From positions 1 to 64,000 of the forward strand of contig JADGJC010000151.1 in the NCBI GenBank assembly GCA_027596075.1: 64,000 bases of DNA. Reading direction: 5' to 3'. Origin of the DNA: Rhizophlyctis rosea. Lineage: Eukaryota; Chytridiomycota; Chytridiomycetes; Rhizophlyctidales; Rhizophlyctidaceae. Positions 47,505-59,861 of the stretch are shown here, piece by piece; position 1 is the stretch's first letter, and each line of letters begins with the position of its first letter. A program made the position numbers and the translations under genes. Under the pieces are notes generated by a model that did not search any database, was not told where the DNA came from, and saw nothing but the letters and a program-made list of their open reading frames with translations.

Positions 47505-50500
47505 TCAACTGTTGACCTTCTTCCTCCCACCCCTCCTCAACCCCTCCTGCCCCGCCCCATTCTCTTTATTCTCCGCAACGTAATCTCCCAACCCATCTAC
47601 ACTAACTCTACCCCTCTTGCTCGTCCCATCGTCCACGCTTTCCCCCTCGCGCTTCGCCGGAACAATCTTCCCTCCCTCCCCTTCAACCGTCCCGGTCACC
47701 TTCGCCGGCACGACACCCCGCCCACTCTTCACAACCAACGACGACGGCCCCGCCATCCCAAACACATCCAACGACGTGCCCCCACCACCACTCAACCTCC
47801 CCGACCTCCTAACAGGAAGCACATCAACCAACGTCTCAGCCGGAACATCATCCCCCCATCCAAGACTTTCCGCAACCGCTTTCGCATCGCCCTCTCGTCC
47901 TTTCGCATCCTCCACGGCCGCCCTAAGATCACTATCAACACTATCTTCTACCATCTCATCCGATATCTCTATGACTTCAACTTCCCCTTCAGCCGACGCG
48001 GCCTCCTGCTCCTCCTCCGCTTCCCGCCTCCTCACATCCTCCCACAACCTCTGCGCAATCCCCTCCAAAACCAACCCCTCAGTCCTCTTCCTCCCTTTGC
48101 CCTTCTTCCCCTTCCCCTTCCTCTTCCCCTTCTTCCCCTTCACCACCACATCATCCTTCGTCTCCACAACCTTCTCCTTCCCCTTCCCCTTCACATCCTC
48201 CACCACCCGTCCACTCCCACCCACCGCCTCCCCCGCAAGAACCGCCTCCATCCTCTTCCGGAAATTTCTCACAAGGAATATTCTGGCATCCCGGAAGTAC
48301 GCGCGGTTCTTCATCACCTCCCGGAAACTCGCCGTCATCCGCTCCCGCGCCTGCTTCCGTAACCAGAAATTCCTGTCATCCTGTTCGGTGAAACGGGAGG
48401 CTTTCTTTGCGTTGGTGGGCTTTTTGCGCTTCTTATCGTTTGTGGGGGCTTTGGAGGGTTTTTTGGTTGTGGCTGGAGAAAGATGGAAGGGATATGTGTC
48501 AGAGTTGCGCTCACGACGACGGTTTGAAAATGCGTCAAGAAGGAGTTGCTCACCACCTTTGGCGTCCCCATCGTCTTCTCCGTTGCCGCTCTTGCCAATG
48601 CGTCCACGGCAATTCTTCGATCCGCAAAAACAAGACTGCGCTGGCCCAAAGGATTCAAACCGATAGTCGTATGTAAGGTCGCCTCCCTCCGGAATGTTTT
48701 CGGTTGCGAATATACCAACTCGATACTCTCCATCGACGGACCTTCAAATGTCAAATCAGCATCCATATATTGCAATGGGTCTCCCGTTGTAACACTCACC
48801 ATTTCTCGATATGACAATTCGGTTCACAAGAATGGTTAATGAACCGCGCGTCCGTCCCCTTCCGACATGCATCAATCACTTCTCCAGTCGAGTATTCAAG
48901 GAAATAGTAGTTCTCAAGCCCCTTGTAGACGGACTCCATGCGTTCGATGCATTGCTTGTGAGTGATGATTTCGCCCCGGTATTCGATCACGAGCGTGTTT
49001 TGAGGAATGGCGTTTTTGGTTCGCAGGCCGAAGCCGCTGCGTGCGGTCTATGAGGTGATGCATGAGTTTAGAGAACGCCAAACGAATCACTTGGTAGAGT
49101 GGGAGAGAACTAACCCTGTATACTTGAAGGTTGGGAACGAATTCCCGACGTTGGAAACTCTGGTTGGAGCACTTGTCCCCGAGCGGGCAGTCTTTTGGCG
49201 AGCATTCGATGAACATGCAGCTGAATGAAAACTCCTTAGAGAGCGTACAACAGCATTTTGATACCATCTACCTACCGATTCAGGCAACTCTCGCCGCATC
49301 CCATCTTTCCGTTTGGCGGCATCTCGCACTGGCAGACGGGCCATTCTTTTGCTTTCCGCGGCTTGCGCTCCACGAAGACATCTATCAATTGTATCAGCCT
49401 TAGTTTTTACGTCCGAGTACAAGCTATCTGCGTTATTTGGAAACATACTTTTCGGAATCTTCGTGAAGGGCGTAGGCCCCGATGTGTCCATTTTTCTCCG
49501 TAGCTGTGGCAAAGAGTTAGATCACCCGAATCCTGACATGTAAAGCGTAGCATGTCGTACCTCTTGTGCTCCTCCCGCTTGCTGGACGAAAAGTTGCAAA
49601 TCATAGGGTAGCTCAAAATCTTTCTCTTCCCACTGCTTCTCCCCACCATGAACAGGAAGCGGAAATTTGAATCCATCCGTTGATATCATGCGAAGCTTTG
49701 GATTCGGCGGCTTGGAGGTCTTGTAGGTGCGAGAAAACAACCCTGCCGTCAAATAGCTCTTTTTCTGGTAAAGTTCCTTCACATCGCCATCTCCATCCCA
49801 GACCGTCTCCGTGTCCCGTGCCAATTTGCCCCACACCCGACGAATAGGCTCCGGTGGAGGCGGTGGAGGTGCCAAAGGAGCTTTGGACTGTCGTGCTCGG
49901 AGGTTCTTAGCAATCTTCCGATTTGGAGGTGGTGGCAGAGCTTTTTTGGATGATCGCGCATTTCTCGACGGCGGAACAACCTTTGGCGGTGGAATAGTCT
50001 TATGCGACCGAGGAGTTTTGGATTGCGAGAAGATTTTCGGCGGTGGAGCGGGTATGGCTGCAGGAGTGACGACTGGCTGACGCTTGTTCTCTCGATAATC
50101 GATCCCGGGTTTCCTTGTTCTAAGGCGTTTGCGGGGTGGTTCCGTTGACTCCTGTTCCTCACCCAAAACTTCGCCTCCCTCACCCATCCAACTATCCCGA
50201 AGTCCTGCCCCCATTAACTTCCTTGTTCTACCGGACTCCGCGTCGATGCCACTCCTGCGAGCGTCTTCTGCGGTAATATCACCGGAAGCTACATCAGAGA
50301 TCGCGTGCCCGGTCAATGAATCAAGAACTGAAGCACCGACGAAATCCTGGATCTGATCCCGGCTCCCGTGTGCTGCTTCAGTAGACGCTTTGACTTCAGT
50401 ACTATTTTCTGCCAACGAAATAGAGCGCGTGGATGTCGAAAATGAGTCTGTCGTTGTTGCTCTTGCACCTACATTCGGAACGGAACGCGTGAGGCGTTCG

Positions 50501-50763
50501 GGGTCCTCGTGAGGTTCAGCTTCTGCGCTGATGAGATGGGTGGTGGGCTTCGCATGGTCGTCAGGGACGATAGGATCTGACTTATCACAGAAATCATCGG
50601 CCCGATCCGACAGTATTTCGATGGCGCTGTCGGCTGTTGATGTTGCTTGCGAACCACTAGGGGATGCTTCTCGCTCCGGAGACATCTGAGACGTCGCGTC
50701 CTGCACGCATGTATGCTTTGCTAGGCGTACAGATCGTCGTGAACTATTATCCGGTTCTGGCAT
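47505..50763 (-). CDS. AWS-SET histone methyltransferase (ASH1/SET2-like)
   Basis: A minus-strand gene, ATG 50763 to TGA 47505-47507. The N-terminal about 390 residues are disordered, Ser/Pro/Arg-rich. Next comes an AWS zinc domain (CQCEMPPNGKMGCGESC, then CMFIECSPKDCPLGDKCSNQ). The SET domain follows: GFGLRTKNAIPQNTLVIEYRG, YYFLEYSTGEVIDACRKGTD, and the catalytic pseudoknot RFINHSCEPNC. After one intron come WSVDGEYRVGIFATENIPEG, LTYDYRFESFG and the post-SET CFCGSKNCRG. AWS-SET-postSET is the architecture of H3K36 methyltransferases (SET2, NSD, ASH1). No WW/SRI domain was seen, so ASH1-like is favoured. The C-terminal part is Lys-rich and basic with a SUMO-interaction-like VEVIEISDE. It acts in the nucleus. 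Confidence 0.9.
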
Positions 50764-51246
50764 TGCGGACTATAACAAAAAGTTGGCTCAGAACACGGTC
50801 TACACGGTCCAACCAAAATATCAGACAACCGTGCACTGCATAACGCGGGCGCGAGGTTTGCAGATTCCCAACCCATCACTCACCATCCAAATGTCCTTCA
50901 CTCGCTTATATATGGCTGAAACGTCACTATCGTCTAGCTAGGATAGTTGCGAAGTTATGCCTTTTTACGTGCGTGTAACTGACATTGACGCGATCTGGCA
51001 ATGGAGCGTGAGAACAAAGGAAGGAAATGGGAGGAACACCACGCTTTCAGGTGCAAATTTTGACCCCATGTCAATAAGTCCATTTTGGGTGAATATTGAT
51101 GACCAGAGGGGACTGAAGTCAGTCACTGTGCCGCATGATACGCCCAAGCCATTTCAATCTGAATCTGTCCATGTAAACAATCCCTTGAGTACTACTTTCC
51201 CACGCTCGTCGTGTCATCGTCATTCGCTCTGATCTCTACTAGCCAA
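50764..51246. promoter_or_regulatory. Divergent promoter, SET gene / DHX29
   Basis: A 483-base head-to-head spacer shared by the methyltransferase and helicase genes. No motif assigned. Confidence 0.5.
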
Positions 51247-54200
51247 ATGGGTCCGAAGAAGAAGAAGAAGGCCCCTGTGCCAAACACTAGAGGCTTCGCA
51301 ACTACTAGCATCATAAAGCCGCAACCGAAAGAAGAGCAGGAAGATGTACCGCCCTCTGACTTAATTCCGGACGATGCGCCCAGCGGAAGAGCACTAGACG
51401 CCAACTCCGCTGCAACAATAGACACCTCTCCTGTTGTCGCCGTGCTAGAGGAAGCTGCAGATGACTGGGAAAAAAGCGTCTCGGCACTACCCCCGCTAGC
51501 GGGCGTGCCAGATGTCAGTGCCATGGTCAGAACCACCACACTGAAACTCCACCTCGACTTTGCAAAAGACGAACGCCGTAGGAGGGAGATCAACCGAGAC
51601 AACTCGATACCCATTCTAAGGTTAGGGAACGAGGTAGAGAAATATATGCAGGAGTTCTTGACGACGCTCGATGCTTTCAAAGCCCATGGTGGGTTTTTGA
51701 CTCAGATGTACTCGTTATAGATAGCAGGATGGGTGATTGTAACACCAATATTTCGTTGATGAATTATCAAACTTCTAAGGACATTGTCTCATCTCGCAAT
51801 CTGTGCCCTTTGTTGGTAGACTGGGTATCGGAAGAAGCGTCGGAGGAAACATCTGTTCCTCGCCTATATACAAATTACATGCTGCTAGAACGCCTTGGCT
51901 TTCAAGAAGCAGATATTGTGCAAGCGATGAAAGTCACCGGCGGTCACAGGAGTAGCACTGTTCTCACTTGGGTAGGTTGGTGGGAACGCCACAAAAAAAC
52001 CACTCAACTCCATGCTCATGATCGCACCATGTAGCTTTGCATCAATGTACCGATTGAGCGACTCCCTACCGCATTTACTGATAAACTGGACTACGATCGT
52101 GGTATGCTCCTGTAACGACAACAAATGTCTTTGCAGATAGATAATGGTTTGCCTGACAGGGAATACGATCAGTATGAAAGCAGCAGAAAGGGCTGCCGAT
52201 TCACCACGTCCTGAGCAGAAGCAAGCTGCTTCAGAGGTCGCAATAATTGATCCACCTGTCACTACCAAAACCTCCAATAGCAACGCAAGTGCAGACGCAG
52301 ACATAAAATCTTGGATATTGCGTAGCACCGCGTTGGTACGTGTGCTGATCGTTGAGAACTTCGAAAACTTAGTTGACATTGCATATGCTAGGACAGCGAC
52401 TCGGACGACAGCGACGATCTTGAAGCTCAGGCAAAGCAGCTTGCCGTAAAGCATGGGGAATTCTATATGCAAATGGACGATGTTCTCGACAAAATCGCGC
52501 AAGCGAAAGCGTCGAAGGACAATCTTCGTGAGAAGGAGTTGAATTCATCTCTTCAGAGTATACGGAGGAAGTTGTCAGAGATAGAGGTTGATCCGGGCTT
52601 CAAGAGGGAAGAAGCGGAGAAACATTACTTGCAGTTGCAATCAGAACGGGAGAAGGTCATCCAAATAGAGTCTGATAATCAGGTCAAACCAATGGGCGAC
52701 GAAACATCGGACAGTAAAGAGGATGACGGAGACGGAGACATGCTCCTAGACCTATTCGACGCACCCTCCGATCCCGCACCGACATCCGCTCCGCCCTCAT
52801 CAACAACCACCTACACCATCCGCAGCATCACCGTCGGAAATTGGACCGGCCGCACGCCCAAACAACTGCTTCAAGACTGGATCAGTAAGAACGCGCGAGG
52901 TGCAAACATCACATACGTGCCGATCAAAGATTCCGGGAGAGGATTCCGGGCTGGGCTGCGATTTTCGGGAGGGAAGGGGAAGGAGAAGGTGGATGGCGTA
53001 TCGGTTGAGATGGGGAATGAGGAAAGGGTGGAGACGAAGAAGGATGCGGAGGAGTTTGTTGCTGTGAGTTGGTTACTTGTGATGCTCGTCTATCGTTCAT
53101 CTTTTTGACGTACTTTCAGATGAAAGCACTATACCATCTTGCTGGCGACTTGCCACTCCATCGCTCCCTCCCACCAGCATTCCGTGACGTATGGCTAGAA
53201 TGGGTTAATTCCGTGGTACGAATCATCACAAACTTGCACTCTGGAAAATATAATACCAAATTTCACACTGCAGAAAGACGAGGAAGATCGACAACGCCGG
53301 AAAGTTGAAGAGGAACGTATCAAGGCGGTTGCTCCTTTGGCGGAGGCGCGGGATCAACTTATCAAGGTGCGGCAGATGACTATTGTGTTGCCACTAATGG
53401 GAAGCGGAATACTCATCCATCTCCTTCGGCAATGACAGGAATACAAGGAGTCCTTAGCAGCAACGCCCGCCTCATCCATTATCCAAAAGGAGTCATCAAA
53501 ACAGGAATGGAGACGGGTAACCTCCACTCTGAAAGATTTCGGCAAGCAATGGAGCCAGAGAACAAGGTCCGCCGAATATAATGAGATACTGGTAGGACGG
53601 AAAGAATGATTGTTCTGTATACATCTCAATCAAGTGTCTGACGTGGTTTTGGTTGAACCGCAACCAGAAACAACGACAAGTCCTTCCCGTCTACGCCATG
53701 CGAAACGAAATCCTAGCCGCAATATCATCCCACCAAGTCGTCATCATCTCCGGTGAAACCGGAAGGTAACTCACTCCTTTCCTTCCCACATATTCACCCC
53801 TCCCCATCACCTCACCCTAACACATCCCACTCATCCAGCGGCAAATCCACCCAAATCCCCCAATTCATCCTCGAAGACGCTCTGGCAACCCTGCCTCCCG
53901 AATGTAGCATCATCTGTACGCAGCCCCGACGTATTTCGGCCGTTTCGATTGCGACGAGGGTGAGCGAGGAGATGGGGGATCTGAGGGGTGTTGGTGCGGA
54001 TAGTTCTTTGGTGGGGTATGCGGTGAGGTTGGAAACGAGGATTGGGAGGGAGGGGAGGTTGGTATTTTGTACTACGGTGAGTTTTTGTGGGCTAACCGTA
54101 ACGGGGAGTTCTTTTCGTATGGTGTCAGAGAATGGTTGAGTTGGCGGATGGCTGATTTGTTGTATCTGTGGTTGCAGGGAGTTTTGTTGAGACGGTTGGA

Positions 54201-56983
54201 AAGCGATAGGGATTTGACGGGCGTGACGCACGTTGTGGTTGATGAGGTTCATGAACGGAGTTTGGATTCGGATTTTTTGCTGTTGCTTTTGAGGGGACTT
54301 TTGGAGCGGAGGCGGGATTTGAAGTAAGTGTTGCTTACCTCCTACCTTTCCACTGCCTGGGCATCCCACTCACACAAGAACAAAGGATCATACTCATGAG
54401 CGCCACCGCCGAAGCATCCCGATTCGCCAATTACTTTTCTTCCATCTCCCTGGGAGGAAGCGACGTTCCATGCGTCACCGTCCCCGGCAAGACATACCCC
54501 GTCACGTCGTACTTCATGGAGGATGCGATAGAAATGACGGGGTACAAGGTCGAGGCTGGATCGGAGTATGCTGTTAAGAAGGATCGGAGGATTAGAGATG
54601 GGGGAACGGTTGCGGTTGCGGGGAAGGGTGGGAAGATGAGACATGTGAGGGTTCAGTGGGAGGAAGAGGAGGATGGGGTTTTTGGTGGGGGAGGAGAGGA
54701 GGAGGAGGGTGAGGAGGGGGAAGCTGAAGGCGCGGACGAAGTCTACGACGAAGACTCCACCCTTGACTCGGACACCCTCGACGCCGCACCAACATACACC
54801 CCTCAAACCCACCGCACAATCGCCCTCCTCGATCCACGTAAGCTCAACTTAGATCTCGTAGAACGAGTCGTGAGACATGTTGTAAACGATATGGACCACG
54901 AGTCTGATGGGAGCGTGTTGGTGTTCTTACCTGGGTTAGCGGAGATCCGGAAGTTGAGCGATATGTTGAGTGTTGAGGAGCGGAGGAGTGGGAATGGGAA
55001 GGGGGGACGGGGAGGGGGAATGGTGGTGTTGCCTTTGCATAGTGTTTTGAGTGGGAGTGAGCAGGGTAAAGGTGAGTTTCGGATTTACAAAAACGCTTTT
55101 CGTTGCGATTTCGTCACGTCTGCTCAGGCAACATACATCCATCTCACCTATACGTCTTTCCCCCAACCGCCACAGTATTCAAACCCGCCCCACCCAACAT
55201 GCGCAAAATCGTCCTAGCAACCAACATCGCCGAAACGGGTATAACCATCCCAGACGTCGTGTGCGTTATTGACACCGTCCGAGCGCGGGAAGTAACGTAC
55301 GACGAACGCCGCAACATTACGCGGTTGGCGGAAGTCTTGGTTTCGAAAGCGAATTGTAAGCAACGACGTGGGAGGGCGGGACGTGTTAGGGCGGGGGTGT
55401 GTTATCATTTGGTGGAGAGGGAGGTGTTTGAGGGTTTGGTATGTGTTTCTGTTTTTATGGCCTGCGGTATGTCTCACCGGTTTGCCTTGATTGTGTTGAC
55501 TGATTTACGATGCGTAGCCCGACCATCGCCCGCCGGAGATGCTACGACTTCCGTTGGAGGAACTTTGTTTGCATATCAAGGCGACTGTTCGGGAGGAGGG
55601 TGGTGCGACTAAGATTGCGGATGTGCTTGCGAGGGCGTTGGACCCGCCGCCCGTGAAGCATGTTGTGCGGGCCGTGACGTTGTTGCAGCAGGTACGGATC
55701 CAATCTTGAATCCCATCATCACGAACAACAACCTATCACTCAACATTTTTATAGATCCAAGCACTGGATCCAACGGAATCCCTAACACCGCTAGGAGCAC
55801 AGTTGTCCGGCTTGCCCGTTGATGCGCGGTTAGGCAAGATGCTTCTCTTTGCGTGTGGGTTGAGGTGCCTCGACCCGGTTTTGACCGTTGCTGCGAGTTT
55901 GAGTTTGGGGAAGAGTCCGTTTTTGAGGCCGTTTGGGAGGGAGGCTGAGGCGGATGCGGCGAGGGTTGGGTTTAGGACGGGTATGTATTCGTTGGTAGCA
56001 TTTTTCTTTCTCCCACCAGGTTCAGTTGGTGTGGATGCTGATATCCATATAACATTTTTTGTGATATAGAGGAATCCGACCTCCTGACAATCTCAACAGC
56101 CTACACCCACTGGCGCACCCTACACCTAAAACGCACCCCACTCACCACAATCCGCGACTTCTGCGACCGTCATTTCCTAAACGTCCAAAACCTCCTCATG
56201 ATCGAAGAAGCCCGAGCACAACTCCTCCGCGCCCTCCTACCAGGTGGATCCATCTCCCTCCCCACCAACGCAACCGACTTCACTAAAACCACAACCCAAC
56301 AACGCGGGTTGGTCTTTACAACCGTACCCGACATCTACAACGAAAACGCCGACTCCGTACCGGTCGTCATGAGCGCTATCACAGCAGGATTATATCCCAA
56401 CATCCTCCTCCTAGATCCACCCCTCCCCTCCAGCATCGGTAGTGCTGGTTCCAGCCCACTATTACATGCGCCGGGGAGGGTAGACATGGTCCGGGTGCAC
56501 AAGGGAAGCGTGGTTAGTGGGATGAGGTTGGATAGTGGATGGTTTGTGTGTCATGGGATTAAAGGGGAACAGCAGAGGGATGGAGGGGCGGGCAAAGTGA
56601 AGGCTGTGGCGTGGGATTTAAATAGGACGGGTGGGGGGGCGTTGTTGGGGGTTGGTGTTGGGGATGTTGGTGTTGATGTGAGTTCTGTTGGTCATTGACC
56701 GTTTCTTCTGTGTTGGTGCAGTTTGGCTGATACTGATCTTTTACTTGTTGCCTTTTCATAGCATTTGCAAGGAACGTTACACCCACTGGAACCATCTAGT
56801 AAGTTGGTGGTGCGGTCCCCGCCACGGACTGCGTCTATCATTGCAGAGTTTGGGCGGCGGGTGAGGGGGGCTTTGGAGAGGAGGATGCATGGGTCGGTAG
56901 CTGCAAATGAAAAGGGTGATGATGAGGCGATTAGATTGTTCATCAAACTCGTCGAGGACGAGGCGAAGGGACGGTCTAAATAG
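51247..56983 (+). CDS. DHX29: DEAH-box RNA helicase DHX29
   Basis: A plus-strand gene of about 18 exons, ATG 51247 to TAG 56981-56983. The N-terminus is Lys-rich ([10 protein letters not shown]), followed by a UBA-like helix triplet ([20 protein letters not shown]), a coiled coil, and a dsRBD-like block ([18 protein letters not shown], then [12 protein letters not shown]) that closely matches DHX29. Helicase motifs: I GETG/SGKST (split by an intron at 53767-53838), TQPRR, II DEVH, III SAT, then [27 protein letters not shown] and [12 protein letters not shown]. The HA2 and OB regions follow ([34 protein letters not shown]). An acidic Gly/Glu insert (about 54655-54740) lies within the second RecA lobe. 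DHX29 binds the 43S complex and helps scanning through structured leaders in translation initiation. YLR419W/ucp12 are fungal relatives. Confidence 0.93.
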
Positions 56984-57270
56984 ATTTGTTTGGTGGCCGT
57001 TCTTTGAAGGCATCATATTTCGCACTTGCAGTTCCCAATCGCATGCGCTTCCGATGTGACGCCGTTTCCGGACAAGGAACAACCTCTGCAATACATACAC
57101 AACAATTTGGGCTCTTCAAACCCATACCCTGAATGGTAATGCACAGCTCGCCTTCCACACCAAGGCCCCCTTCGCATCATAACAAGAATCCATCACCACT
57201 ACAAAAACTGTCATCAAACGCAAACGAAATCGTTCTGACTCTTTCCCAAAAACCTTCGTAAATTAATAAA
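56984..57270. other. Convergent 3' flanks
   Basis: A 287-base spacer between the DHX29 stop and the mL44 stop. No gene was seen. Confidence 0.5.
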
Positions 57271-58606
57271 TTATGCTCGCTGTACATTATCCTCAAAAAA
57301 CGAAATATCCGCCTCCTGCTCGCTCGCATCCTCTCCAAGCTCCACCCCAGGTACTTCCGCCATGAATATTTTGTCGATCACGGCTTTAGCCGCCTGAAAA
57401 CGCAATCATTCGATGAGACAAAAAAATAAGATACCAATACGTCCATCGAACGAGCATCGAGACATACCCTAGACTCTGCCAACTCAGACGTCAACCCAAA
57501 CCCTCGCGCAATAAGTTCGTCCCCATTGTACATCCCAACGATGTAAACGGGGTTGTTTGTTAGGTGCTCGAATTTGGGGAGGGGTGCGTTGATTAAGCTG
57601 TTAGGATTTTCATCAGTGAATATGACCTGCAAAAATTCCGAGAAGCCTGTCCATCCCAAATCATCAAACCTACCGTGCCACAGGCCGACTCAAGTTCTTC
57701 GTATCCGAAATCCGTGCGAGGAGAGTTTTTGGGTAGCTTAGTTTGGCGTGGAGATCGACGTCTGGTGTTTCTGTGACGAAATGTTGTTTGAAGAAGCTTT
57801 GTGCTGCTGATGGGCCCTGTTTGCGCAGATGGTAGGTAAATGAGCCGGTCCACGTCCCAGAACCAATGCGTGCCCCAAATCGGCCATGTAAATTACCTTC
57901 TCCAGATATAATGCACCAAACAATGCGGTCAGTACTCTCCGAGCGATCGCCGATTCCGCTTGTTTAGTTTCCTATCGGTATGCGTGTGAGACTTTGGGAA
58001 CTGCCGGGCCAGGCCAACGACTAGCAGACACATACACCAAACGCCATGACGTTCCGAATCCCTAGATTCTCCGCCACCCTGTGTAAGTTTGTTCTTCCCG
58101 TCAGCGAATCTGCTAAGTTCTCCGCGGCGTCCGCCGATAGGCGTGGTTGAGTTGCGTGGATATAGTTTGTTGCGCAGTATGATAGGATTTGCTTGCCTGA
58201 AATTGCCGGCGAGGAGTAAGACGTCGTGACAATTAGTACTTGTACAGGGAAACGCCGATTGCTTTTTGATGTGAGGTAGAGCCTTACCTAAGAATTCCAT
58301 CCTTGTATGGTCGGGGTAAAGCAGTTGACCGTCTGGTGTTGGCGCATGGTGGAGGGCGTTGTTGAGCTTTTGAGGAGATATATCGTCGAGACCAAACTTC
58401 TTCGCAAAGGCGGCTTTGACCTCTGCGGAGGGCCGTGGTTGACGGGGCAGTTGTTCGACATTGGAGCGGGACGACGGTTGCTGTGTGAAGGGGGAGGAGG
58501 CATATGTTCGGGTTGGGGCAGGGCGGGCGGAGGCGGGGATCAGGGATTGTGAGGAAATAGAGGAGGGTAACCGCCGTATGGAGGTTGTCAGTCGTGGTGT
58601 CGCCAT
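57271..58606 (-). CDS. MRPL3: Mitochondrial ribosomal protein mL44 (RNase III-like)
   Basis: A minus-strand gene with several introns, ATG 58606 to TAA 57271-57273. The N-terminus is a presequence (MATPRLTTSIRRLPSS, basic and hydroxylated). It is followed by an RNase III-like domain (LNNALHHAPTPDGQLLYPDH then TRMEFLG, with the usual acidic catalytic signature not retained; AIARRVLTALFGALYLEK) and a dsRNA-binding domain (FEHLTNNPVYIVGMYNGDE, then IARGFGLTSELAESRAAKAV). The combination of an inactive RNase III fold plus dsRBD identifies mL44/MRPL3 of the mitochondrial large subunit, which binds rRNA near the tunnel exit or central protuberance side. It is divergent from VMA12. Confidence 0.88.
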
Positions 58607-58924
58607 CGCTGAGCGTCCTGCGAAGGGGTGGGTTTGGCCGTTTCGGGGTTAGTGGAGATGTGCCTGTCAATGTCGAGGAGCAGGAGATCACGGTGTGGGT
58701 GAGAGAGAGAAATTCAAATTTGTTTTGTTTACAGAATCACGACTGATCCACTTTGTCGGGTTTGTCAATGTAGCCGGTTTTGGAAGGTGTGTCGCGTGGC
58801 TGCGCATAAGCCCGACAAGCCCATCGCAGGACTTCCCCCAACACGTCGCGTCCCCCTGCCCCCAAAAGAATGTGCTTTCCCACGATCACCTCTCAACCAT
58901 CTTATCCACTCCTAAAACGTCACG
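58607..58924. promoter_or_regulatory. Divergent promoter, mL44 / VMA12
   Basis: A 318-base head-to-head spacer. No motif could be assigned. Confidence 0.5.
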
Positions 58925-59732
58925 ATGGTCCGCCTAATAGTCACAGAGCGCATAGCAGAAGCAATAGCCGCAATAAACGACTCAAAAACAGCACCAGAGA
59001 CCCTACGAGCAGATATCGCCGCTCTCGACATAGATGATGCCCCAAAAACCATTCCTCACGCTCTGTTGTGCCACGTATCAAAGACTCTGCTAGAAGAAAC
59101 AAGTGCGTTGTATTGATGGCTCCTGGAGAAAACCTTCGTGTCGTTCAGATCATTCATACTGTACGCGTCCAGGTGACCCCAAATACCACCTACACACCCT
59201 CCTTCGCGGCAGCTCCTTCCACCTCAACGTCCCAAAACCACGCACAAAAGTACGCGTAACCCTCAAAATCATCCTCCCGCCTATCCCACATATCTAACTC
59301 CACCCACTTCACTCACAAACACAAACACACACAGAGCCCCGCCCTCCTCAAACTCCTCGAAGAAGCCCAACTCAAACTCGACGAACAAGCCTATGAAGAA
59401 ATGACACGCTCAATATCCCAAAAACACCTGCAAACAAATCGTACATCCCTAGCACAGGACCTCAAACACGCCAATAGGGCCATCACAGCGATGGTCAATG
59501 TTGTGTTTTCGATGATTGCGGTGTTCACGGCGTTGTTTTACTTTGGTCACACGGTGACGAATGATGTTGCTATGGTGGGCCTGGTTTTGCTTATGTTGGA
59601 CCGCGTCGAGTCAGACGTACTGATGCCGTTATCAATCAACAGAGAACGCTACTATCCCTCTTCGGTGCACTCGTAGTCGGCATCGCAGAAGGATGGTTCT
59701 TCTCAAAAGACCTAATCAAAGGCGACTTCTAA
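58925..59732 (+). CDS. VMA12: V-ATPase assembly factor VMA12/TMEM199
   Basis: Four exons, ATG 58925 to TAA 59730-59732. The family signatures are DDAPKTIPHALLCHVSKTL, then DPKYHLHTLLRGSSFHL then VPKPRTKSP, LLKLLEEAQLKLDEQAYEEM, the TRSISQ...L block and two C-terminal membrane helices (VVFSMIAVFTALFYFGHTV; LLSLFGALVVGIAEGWFFS). The order and the 'YHLH.LL.GS' and 'Y..M.R' motifs are those of the ER-based factor that assembles the V0 sector of the vacuolar proton ATPase together with VMA21 and VMA22. The protein is about 190 residues, near the yeast and human lengths. It overlaps no neighbour and is convergent with the release factor gene (about 130 bases apart). Confidence 0.9.
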
Positions 59733-59861
59733 TCCCCACCTAATTTTCTCTCCTCCTCCCATTTGTACATATTACCCCCTAATCTAAATCAACACTATGT
59801 ACATAAACAGTCAAAAATACCTACTCTACATACGCAATCGATTCTACTGTAATTACATATT

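Noticed and set aside
47346..48666. Two long plus-strand frames (338 and 349 codons) opposite the SET gene tail
   Set aside because: They are Pro/Leu/Ser-rich shadows of the Lys/Glu-rich C-terminal region of the methyltransferase.
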